NCBI RefSeq assembly: GCF_003985155.1
Contig: NZ_ML133686.1
Location: 342,001-406,000 of the forward strand
Length of the DNA stretch: 64,000 nucleotides
Reading direction: 5' to 3'
From: Rhizobium vallis
GTDB taxonomy: Bacteria; Pseudomonadota; Alphaproteobacteria; Rhizobiales; Rhizobiaceae
The number at the start of each line of letters is the position of its first letter. Within the stretch, counting starts at the first letter, position 1. The position numbers were made by a program, and so were the translations under genes. Below, piece after piece: positions 14,118 through 21,124 of the stretch. The notes below the pieces were generated by a model that did no database searches, was not told where the DNA came from, and worked only from the letters and a program-made list of their open reading frames with translations.

Positions 14118-16049
14118 TTATTCGCGGCGCCATTCGACGCGCCGGTTCAGCGCATCGACATCGTCTTCGGTGAGATTTGCGGTTGCCGTCACGTCGACCG
14201 GCTCGGAGGCTCCACGGCCTTCGGCATCGATTGTCGCGTCGATGCCGTGGCTCTTCAGGAAATCGGCGACGGCCTGGGCGCGGCGTTCAGAGAGTTTCTG
14301 GTTATAGTCGTCACCGCCGCGACGGTCGGTATGGCCGATCAGAATGACGCGGCCGGGCTTCTGCTCTTTCAACGCTTCCAGCAGTTCCTCGGCGGCCTCG
14401 GTGCCGATCGAGGTGAAGCTCGATTTATCGAAATCGAAGGTGATCGGCACGGGAATGGAGACCGGCACGATGCCGCGCACATTTTCCGAATAGATGCCGC
14501 CGAGCACGCCGCTGCGGTGATCCTTCTCGGCCGGCACGAAGCTGCCTTGCGGGTTGTCGCTCGTCGGGTTGGCGGCAAGGATGCGGGCCTGGGCGGCGCG
14601 CTGGATGAGATCGGAAATCGTGTCGGCTGGCGGCGCTTTCGGCGTGCGGGTCTCGTTCTTGATGATCTCGATCGCCTGCTGATAATCGGCGGCGGCATCG
14701 GCGAAGCGGCGTGCGGAGAAATAGATCTCGCCGAGCGTGGCGGATGCCTGCCAGAGCACCTGCGGGCTGTCGGCGGCGAGGAGCAGCGGCTCGTAGTCGG
14801 CGACCGGCTTGTTGGCCGTCATCATCTCCTGGGCGCTAGCAAGCCTGAGGGCTGCGACGCGGCGCTGGGCATTCACCTGGAACTGCCCGCAATCGGCGCT
14901 GACGGCGATCGCATCGGCCTCAGTCGCAGCGGTGGCGATGTCCTTGGCGGCAACGGCGCTGTTCAGCTTGTCGAGAAGGGCGTTGCAAACGGGCGTATCG
15001 GCATTGGCCGTCTCGATCACTTCACCTTCGCCGGCGCCGCCCGGCTCGGCCGAGCGGCCGAGGTTTAGCTGCGGCATCTTGATGCTGAAACCGCCGGGCA
15101 GCTTGAATTGCGGCATCTTGAGCTGCGGCATCGGCAGTTTCGGCATCTTCATCTGGGGCGACTGGGCCGGCTGCTGATATTGCGTCGGCCGGGTGGATGA
15201 GGTGGTGTCGGCGGGGCCGATCAGCTGCAGCTCATCGGCCGCAAGCTCCTGGCCGGGCGCCAGGTTGGTGACGATCTTGTATTTCTTCGGCGGCTGCGAC
15301 GTCGCCTGCTCGACGGGCTTCGGCGCGGGCTTCTTCGGCTTTTCGATCACCGGTTCCGGCTGCTTGGCGACTTCCTGTTTCACGACAGGCTTCGGCTTCG
15401 GAGCGGCCGGAGGTTTCGGCGGAGCAACGGGCGGCTTTGCAGCCTGTTCGACCGGTGCGGGCTTTGCCGCGGGGGCGGCAGCGACGGGAGGGACGGCGGC
15501 CAAACTGTCCACCGTCGTCAGCGTCAGCGTCTTGCTGCTGATCTTCGTGCCGAGGCTGCGGGCTTCTTCGAGGCTGCGGGACACGGCGTCCATGCCGCCG
15601 TCGATCGAGCGGAACATGCCACTGCCGCTGCCGCCGAGATCGGCGAAAATGTTCAACGGCTTGGAGGAATAGAAGATCTTGATCTGCTCCTGGCCGACCG
15701 GGCCGGAGACCTGCAGCCTGGCACCGCTCGCCGGATCCGGAACCTGCACGCGCTTGCCGGCGCTAACGAGAGCGTCGGTCTGGTACTTGTTCGGGAAAAG
15801 CTTCACCACCGAGCCGTTCGGCGAGACGTTCAACACCGTGACATAGGCGTTCTCGGTCGACTGGATGAAGAGGCCGACGACTTCGCCGATCGCGTATTTT
15901 GCCTCAGCGCGATCGAAGGTGATGCTGACGGGTCCGGTCTGGGCGGGCGCTTCGGTCAATGTGCGCTCGTTCTGCGCCTCGACGACGGGAGCCATCGGAA
16001 AAAGCGAGAGGAATGTGGCTGCGGCTAGGATGGCTTTGCGGTTCAGCAT
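14118..16049 (-). CDS. Exported DUF4384 - Pro-rich - OmpA-like peptidoglycan-binding protein
   Basis: A 643-residue protein with a Sec signal (LNRKAILAAATFLSLFPMAP). Residues about 45-160 form a DUF4384-type domain (VTVLNVSPNGSVVKLFPNKY). A Lys/Pro/Ala-rich stretch follows and then segments rich in Met/Pro/Leu/Lys (QMKMPKLPMPQLKMPQFKLP). A helical middle leads to a C-terminal OmpA domain (VPITFDFDKSSFTSIGTEAAEELL, LIGHTDRRGGDDYNQKLSERRAQAV), which in the family binds peptidoglycan. It is probably the anchor or scaffold of the operon. ATG at 16049 has AGGAGG upstream; a longer in-frame extension to 16208 is rejected. Confidence 0.88.
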   Translation of the reverse strand: MLNRKAILAAATFLSLFPMAPVVEAQNERTLTEAPAQTGPVSITFDRAEAKYAIGEVVGLFIQSTENAYVTVLNVSPNGSVVKLFPNKYQTDALVSAGKRVQVPDPASGARLQVSGPVGQEQIKIFYSSKPLNIFADLGGSGSGMFRSIDGGMDAVSRSLEEARSLGTKISSKTLTLTTVDSLAAVPPVAAAPAAKPAPVEQAAKPPVAPPKPPAAPKPKPVVKQEVAKQPEPVIEKPKKPAPKPVEQATSQPPKKYKIVTNLAPGQELAADELQLIGPADTTSSTRPTQYQQPAQSPQMKMPKLPMPQLKMPQFKLPGGFSIKMPQLNLGRSAEPGGAGEGEVIETANADTPVCNALLDKLNSAVAAKDIATAATEADAIAVSADCGQFQVNAQRRVAALRLASAQEMMTANKPVADYEPLLLAADSPQVLWQASATLGEIYFSARRFADAAADYQQAIEIIKNETRTPKAPPADTISDLIQRAAQARILAANPTSDNPQGSFVPAEKDHRSGVLGGIYSENVRGIVPVSIPVPITFDFDKSSFTSIGTEAAEELLEALKEQKPGRVILIGHTDRRGGDDYNQKLSERRAQAVADFLKSHGIDATIDAEGRGASEPVDVTATANLTEDDVDALNRRVEWRRE

Positions 16050-16263
16050 TGGAAAACCTCCTGTTCGAACAATCTCACACTGGGCTGAAGATGAGAATAG
16101 CACTGACCGGCGAAATTGGGATGGCTTCGCCTGTCTTGCTGAAGGGAGGGTTACAAATTGTTTGGAGCCACGAAGAAACCGCTGTGCAAAGACGTGAGCA
16201 AGACTCAACGCTCGGCAATATCCGTCGTCTGATATAGTCCGTTCGACTGCGGGGAGGAGACGG

Positions 16264-16641
16264 CTAGTTCTTGGGTTTCTGCCCGGCCGATTTCAAAATC
16301 GAGATCAGATCGCTCATTCCCTCGGGCGAGGAATTGTAGAGCCAAAGAATATCCGGATTGTCGACCGTGAATTCCTTGCCGAGGCCTGAGCCCATGTCGC
16401 GGCCAGGTGAGGTCGTATCCGGCAGCTTGCTTTCGCCTGGCGTCAGCCCCTTGGCGTGTTCGTGTTCGGCGATGATCGCGGCAGCGGCGGCAAAGGCCTT
16501 TTCGTCATGTTGGCGGAGTGCGGCAAGCGAGGGATTTCGCTTGGCCAGCGCATCCTCGGCTGGTCCGGAATGAGCAAGCTCAGGCATCTGCAGCGCCAGC
16601 AGAAGGCCGATGGACAGAGTTGTGAGCCGGAATTTCGTCAT
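16264..16641 (-). CDS. Hypothetical small exported protein
   Basis: A 125-residue protein with a signal peptide (TKFRLTTLSIGLLLALQMPELAHSG). The mature part is helical and charged (EDALAKRNPSLAALRQHDEKAFAAAAAII) and ends SDLISILKSAGQKPKN. No family is recognised. ATG at 16641 precedes the signal peptide directly; a TTG at 16692 would add a charged extension. It lies upstream of the protease operon on the same strand, separated by about 210 bases, so it may share its regulation. Confidence 0.55.
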   Translation of the reverse strand: MTKFRLTTLSIGLLLALQMPELAHSGPAEDALAKRNPSLAALRQHDEKAFAAAAAIIAEHEHAKGLTPGESKLPDTTSPGRDMGSGLGKEFTVDNPDILWLYNSSPEGMSDLISILKSAGQKPKN

Positions 16642-16769
16642 CGTCGTCAGGTCCGTCTTATTGGCGCCGTTGCGCGACAAGCGCCCCGACAATAGGCAGA
16701 GGCCGGAGGGAAGGCAACGGCGCTCAGTGCCAATCGATTGGGAGGGTTGAAATCGACTGGCAGCCGATA

Positions 16770-17366
16770 TCAGAGGATCTTCAATTGCTGCAGGCCAAGG
16801 CGGAGATTGCGCAGCATCTCGCCGAAGATCTCCTCGATCTTGCCAGTCGACCAGACGACCATGGTGCCGTAGGGCGAGCGGGTGCGCTGCATGAAGCCCG
16901 CCGTCTCGAAATCGATCAGCGTTTTGCGGCAGGTCTCGCTCGACATCACCGCGACAAGGAAACGGGCGAGATTGGATTGGTCTATCGCGCCTGATTTATC
17001 GGCCCAGTTCTGGATCAGCCGCGGCTTGGTATCCGCGGTGAACATCGAGGCGAGCGCACGATCCTGTGAAAGCCCCAGGCGCTGCAGCTTGGCGGGATCG
17101 CGGGTGAGTGAGACCACATAATCATTGTGCAGATCGGCGAAGCGTTCGATATCTTCGGCGGTGTTGATGCCGAAGACCTTCATCGAATAAAGGAACTCGG
17201 CCATCAGATAGGTTGGCTCGGAGCGCAGCTGCGCCAGATGCTTCTCATCCGCGCTGGCGGAGGCCGCGCAAACGCGATCGGAGAAGCCTATCCGCGCCGC
17301 GCGCACCTGCTCCAGCAGGCTTATGTCGAGCGCCAGTTCGTCGCCGTTCCATTCCAGCATAAGCAT
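16770..17366 (-). CDS. Hypothetical protein, possibly exported or membrane-associated
   Basis: A 198-residue protein beginning MLMLEWNGDELALDISLLEQ with no clear signal peptide. It has a helical pattern (YLMAEFLYSMKVFGINTAEDIERFADLH) and a possible winged-helix-like segment near the end (CRKTLIDFETAGFMQRTRSPYGTMVVW, cited in pieces: CRKTLIDFETAG, RSPYGTMVVW). I do not recognise the family. It is divergent from the propeller-NlpC/P60 gene, with about 145 bases between starts, and sits beside the protease operon. Confidence 0.55.
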   Translation of the reverse strand: MLMLEWNGDELALDISLLEQVRAARIGFSDRVCAASASADEKHLAQLRSEPTYLMAEFLYSMKVFGINTAEDIERFADLHNDYVVSLTRDPAKLQRLGLSQDRALASMFTADTKPRLIQNWADKSGAIDQSNLARFLVAVMSSETCRKTLIDFETAGFMQRTRSPYGTMVVWSTGKIEEIFGEMLRNLRLGLQQLKIL

Positions 17367-17510
17367 TCCCTGCCCGCAAATCTTCGAGACGATGATCTTG
17401 TACTATCGCTGGCGCAGATCTCCAAATCGTTTGGAAAGCAACGACTTGCTGACGAGGCGCATCTATCCTACCATTTTAATTGGCTTGGCAGTCTTTTTGA
17501 GGTCGAGGCA

Positions 17511-19115
17511 ATGTGTAGTTTCGGGTCGCATATTCTGTTTGCCGCGGCACTTGCGGTCGCCTCGCCAGGTTTTGCCAAAGACACTGTGATGATCGAGCTT
17601 CGCGGCGGTGATGGCGCCCGTTCCGTCGGCATCGTTTCGTCAAGCGAGGAAGTGGAGGCATCGGGGCCCGCCGCAATCACCGTCGGCGACGACGGCACGA
17701 TCTATATCCTCGACCAGAACAACGGCCGCGTGCTTGCCGTCGATGCCGAACGCTCGCAGGCCGATCCCGAGGTTCTGCCGCTGCCCGAAAATGCCGCGCC
17801 GGAGGATCTCGCCGTCGTCCATAACGAACTCTACCTCTGGTCGGACGGTGTCGTGCCGCTCGAGCGCTCCACCGATGCCGACGGCCGGTCCCAGACGTTA
17901 CGCGCTATCGATGGCGGCGATGCTGATGACTACACCCGCTCCGTCTTCGCCTCCATGGGTTCGGTGCCACCGGGTCCGCTGAACAGCATCATCGATGAGA
18001 TCGGCCGCAGCACCAGCCGGCCCGAGACCCGCCCGCCGGTCGTCCAGTACGTGCCGAGCCGCGGGCTCGGCGATATCGTTGCGGAAGTCTCGGCGACAAA
18101 CGACAAGGCGGAAATCCTGCTGCGGCGCAGCAGCTCGGAAGAGAATTTTCTGTCTTTGCAGCTGACTTCGGAAGGGCGGATCGGCACTGTCGAACTTCTT
18201 GATATCGACACCACGGGCAGGCCCTATGCGCTGGTCGAGCTGGTGCCTGCCGACCAGCCTGATCGTACCGGCATGCTGGTCGTGCGTTTTACGCCTAACG
18301 GGGCGATGGACCGCGTCTACGACCTGCCGATCGACCCTGGCACGGTATTCTCCCGGCGCTTCGTGGCGATCGGTCCGCGCGGCGACGTGCTCTACCTCCG
18401 CTCGCAGGAGAGCCGCGCGCAGGTGTTGAAGCTCGACGGACGGGAGCCCGGCCGCAAGCTCGCCGTCGCCAAGCCCGCCAAGCCGTTGAATACCGGCAAA
18501 ACAGGCAAGACGCCGAAGGTCGCGATCGTGCCGAAATCGCGCAGCGACGTCATCGAGCGGGCGATCGGCTTTGAGACGCTGAACTGGCTGGTGACGCCGA
18601 CCGCCTACGGCGGCGATCCCGGGCCGGGCTGCGCCAACATGAACCGGCTGCGCCGGCCAATCTACCTGATCGGCAAACGCGGGCAAACTGTGAAGGGCGT
18701 TCCTTATTGCTGGGGCTGCAAGACGCCGCTGGAAGATTTCGTCGAGGGCGTGGAAAAAGGCCAGACCGCCGGCAACGTCTGCACCAAGAGCTTGCCGCAA
18801 TCCAACATCCTCGGCGTCGACTGCTCCGGCTTCGTCAGCGATGCCTGGGGTCTGAAGATGCATGTATCGACCCGCGCCATTCCCGGCATCGCCAAGCGGC
18901 TCTCCGACCCCTGGTCGATGCAGCCGGGCGACGCGCTGAACAAGCCGGGCTCGCATGTCCTGCTCTTCATGCGCTTCACCGATGACCGCAAGGTGGAAGT
19001 GATGGAAGCCTCGCCTAACGCCTGCAAAGGCCGCGTCTGCCGCAACACCTATTCGCTCGGCAGCCTGTTGATGCGCGGCTACCAGCCGGTGCGCTTCAAG
19101 GGGCTCAACGGATAA
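17511..19115 (+). CDS. Exported beta-propeller-like protein with C-terminal NlpC/P60-type domain
   Basis: A 534-residue protein with a signal peptide (CSFGSHILFAAALAVASPGFAK). The N-terminal half has NHL/SMP-30-like repeats (AITVGDDGTIYILDQNNGRVLAVD; DLAVVHNELYLWSDG). The C-terminal part has a cell-wall peptidase signature: LGVDCSGFVSDAWGL with the nucleophile-type Cys, then MQPGDALNKPGSHVLLFM with the His and VMEASP, as in NlpC/P60 enzymes that cut peptidoglycan stem peptides. The start at 17511 is preferred over an open-frame extension to 17127 that runs antisense through the neighbouring gene. GAGG lies upstream. Confidence 0.75.
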   Translation: MCSFGSHILFAAALAVASPGFAKDTVMIELRGGDGARSVGIVSSSEEVEASGPAAITVGDDGTIYILDQNNGRVLAVDAERSQADPEVLPLPENAAPEDLAVVHNELYLWSDGVVPLERSTDADGRSQTLRAIDGGDADDYTRSVFASMGSVPPGPLNSIIDEIGRSTSRPETRPPVVQYVPSRGLGDIVAEVSATNDKAEILLRRSSSEENFLSLQLTSEGRIGTVELLDIDTTGRPYALVELVPADQPDRTGMLVVRFTPNGAMDRVYDLPIDPGTVFSRRFVAIGPRGDVLYLRSQESRAQVLKLDGREPGRKLAVAKPAKPLNTGKTGKTPKVAIVPKSRSDVIERAIGFETLNWLVTPTAYGGDPGPGCANMNRLRRPIYLIGKRGQTVKGVPYCWGCKTPLEDFVEGVEKGQTAGNVCTKSLPQSNILGVDCSGFVSDAWGLKMHVSTRAIPGIAKRLSDPWSMQPGDALNKPGSHVLLFMRFTDDRKVEVMEASPNACKGRVCRNTYSLGSLLMRGYQPVRFKGLNG

Positions 19116-19121
19116 GCGACT

Positions 19122-20351
19122 TCACGCCGCGGGACGCGACGCCAGCCGCCGTTTGGCCATCGCCAGAAGCCCCTTGTTGGCGACGTTCGCGGCATAATCC
19201 CGGTAGGCGGGATCTTTACTGAGCATGCGCTCCTCCGCGCGTGCGCGCAGGAAGTAAATAAGACTGACGATCGCGAGCATGCCGGCCCGGGCAAGTCCCT
19301 CCGCGAGGCCGCTGGCAATGAAGCTCGGGAGCGCAAACAGCCACCAGGCGAAGTTCTTCGAGACGTAGGCCGGATGTTTGATGAAGCGATAGGGGCCTGA
19401 TGTGATAATGCCGCGATGGGTCAAGTTTGAAAATCGTGGCCCGAAGGCGACGGTCGCCCAAAGATAGACTCCGGTGCAGAACAGCGTCGCGATGCTCCAG
19501 AGGAAGAAGATTGCCGACCCCTCCGGGATCACGGTCTCCCAGCCCGGCCCGTCGCCATAAGGTACGAAAGCGTGCGAGATCGCAGGAAAGAACGGCTCGT
19601 AACAGATGAGACAGACGAGCCAGCCAAGCGCCGTCGTCTCCGTTGCCCTGACATGCCATCCGAAAAGCTTGAAAGTGGCTATATAGCCTCCGGCTGCAAG
19701 CACGGTATCGACAAGAAAGACAAGCCGTAACAGGCCTTCGAACCAGGCGGCCGAGAGCGGCGGAAACGCCCATGCCGGCTTATCGACGAGATCGGCAAGG
19801 CTCGCCATTCCGCCCGAGAACATCAGGACGAGAAAGAAGCATTTGATCGCGAGCAGGCGCAATGCGAACAGCACGTCCTCTTCGCGAAAATCCTGCATCA
19901 GCACCGCGCGGCCGACCTGATTGAGATAGTCGTCAGGCTGCTCGGCGATCAGATCGGTGACCGCGACGTAGAGGATGGTGGCAATCGCAAGCACGATGGA
20001 AATGGGAATGGTCGCATGACTGGCTTCGATAAACCACTGAACCGCCGACGACTGCGTGAAAAACGGAAAGACCGAACAGACGATGACGACCGCGCCAAGG
20101 AGTGCGGCGAGGCCGACGAGCTTCGTTCCGATGCGACGCCAAAAGGCGGCTGAAACCTCGTTCCGTCTGTTTCGGAATAGCCAAGTGCGACGCATGGCCG
20201 GTATGCCGTCGACGGCAATCCACGCAAGAAGAAGGCAGAACACAGCGAGTGCCATCGCCTTGCCCGGCTCAAGCTGCAGATAGGCCGGTAGCGCGATGCC
20301 GACGATGCCTCCGAGAAGGGTCGCAGCTTGAATGGCGAGAGGGCTTCCCAT
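19122..20351 (-). CDS. Polytopic membrane protein of the PEMT/ICMT methyltransferase-like family
   Basis: A 409-residue protein with about ten hydrophobic spans. The C-terminal part has the isoprenylcysteine/phospholipid methyltransferase-like signature: THRGIITSGPYRFIKHPAYVSKNFAWW, then YFLRARAEERMLSKDPAYRDYA, where HP and the RxxxEE element bind SAM in characterised members. Substrate not predictable. It is convergent with the NlpC/P60 gene (six bases apart) and follows the S74 gene on the same strand by 47 bases. ATG at 20351 is used; a GTG at 20381 is possible. Confidence 0.75.
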   Translation of the reverse strand: MGSPLAIQAATLLGGIVGIALPAYLQLEPGKAMALAVFCLLLAWIAVDGIPAMRRTWLFRNRRNEVSAAFWRRIGTKLVGLAALLGAVVIVCSVFPFFTQSSAVQWFIEASHATIPISIVLAIATILYVAVTDLIAEQPDDYLNQVGRAVLMQDFREEDVLFALRLLAIKCFFLVLMFSGGMASLADLVDKPAWAFPPLSAAWFEGLLRLVFLVDTVLAAGGYIATFKLFGWHVRATETTALGWLVCLICYEPFFPAISHAFVPYGDGPGWETVIPEGSAIFFLWSIATLFCTGVYLWATVAFGPRFSNLTHRGIITSGPYRFIKHPAYVSKNFAWWLFALPSFIASGLAEGLARAGMLAIVSLIYFLRARAEERMLSKDPAYRDYAANVANKGLLAMAKRRLASRPAA

Positions 20352-20398
20352 GAGGGTATCCCTGTCCTGCGTAGGTGGCACGCGCCCGCCTTCCTCGA

Positions 20399-21100
20399 TC
20401 AGCTTGTCCGCTGGACGACAAGCTGCGGGTGGGGGACCGAAGAGCGCATCCGCCCTGACTCTACCGCAAGCGCTACTGCTGCTTCAGGCGTCAGAAAGGA
20501 TCCATCCTTCGGCAGCGAGATCATCGCAATGTCGAGCTTGTCATAGTCGACCATATAGTAGCCCGATCCGGTATTGATGACAGCTTCAGGCCTGATTGCC
20601 AGCAAATCCTGCGCCATCGTGCCAACGAATACCGGTCCGCCCCAGATGTAGCGGAAGGCGTAAACCGGTATGCCCTGAGCCGAAGTGCCGAGCCGGCGGA
20701 TATCGGTCTTCAAGCGGCGATCGGACCATGAGCCGCCACTCGAGCTCGATGAGCTGCTTGAACTCGATGAACTGCTTGAGCTGGAGGAGCCGCTTGAGCT
20801 GGAGGAACTGCTCGAACCCGAAGAGCCACTGGAACCAGAGCCGCCGCCCATGCCGCCGCCCGAGTTGGAATTCCCACCGGTGCCGTTGTCAGAGCGGGCG
20901 AAAGCCGGTTGACTGCTCTTTGCGGCCACTTTTCTAACAGCGGGTGTGGTTTTCTCGGTAGGTGTGGCGTTCCTGGCTGGCTCTTCACTGGAGAACAATG
21001 TCCTGGCGCCGGGATCGATGATGCAACTCTGTAGGATTGCGCCTGCGCCGGCAAGGAAGGTCGAGCATAGAAGAGCACGGATGATGAGCTTTTTGGTCAT
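20399..21100 (-). CDS. Poly-serine lipoprotein candidate with S74-type autoproteolytic chaperone domain
   Basis: A 233-residue protein. An N-terminal signal ends with LQSC26, a possible though imperfect lipobox. Residues 89-121 are almost pure serine with a few Gly, then GGSWSDRRLKTDIRRLG opens a domain resembling the peptidase S74 intramolecular chaperone of phage tail spikes and endosialidases (FVGTMAQDLLAIRPEAVI). In that family the Ser before Asp (here Ser126) is the self-cleavage site. Here the domain is on a cell-encoded, probably envelope-anchored protein. It starts 24 bases after the caspase-Sel1 gene. Confidence 0.75.
   Translation of the reverse strand: MTKKLIIRALLCSTFLAGAGAILQSCIIDPGARTLFSSEEPARNATPTEKTTPAVRKVAAKSSQPAFARSDNGTGGNSNSGGGMGGGSGSSGSSGSSSSSSSSGSSSSSSSSSSSSSSSSSGGSWSDRRLKTDIRRLGTSAQGIPVYAFRYIWGGPVFVGTMAQDLLAIRPEAVINTGSGYYMVDYDKLDIAMISLPKDGSFLTPEAAVALAVESGRMRSSVPHPQLVVQRTS
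20738..20836. repeat. Low-complexity tandem repeat encoding the poly-Ser tract
   Basis: Imperfect short repeats built on GAGCTGGAGGA / CTTGAACTCGATGA-type units encode about 33 residues of Ser/Gly on the minus strand. The varied Ser codons indicate old selection for serine and not a recent slippage run. Confidence 0.7.
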
Positions 21101-21124
21101 GTAGGGCGCCCCCGGATCGCCGTT

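Noticed and set aside
17127..17510. N-terminal extension of the propeller-NlpC/P60 protein
   Set aside because: The open frame runs antisense through the neighbouring gene and would bury the signal peptide; the ATG at 17511 has a ribosome site and begins the signal.
20738..20836. CRISPR or VNTR-like array
   Set aside because: The repeats are short, degenerate and encode a poly-Ser tract in frame; no spacers exist.
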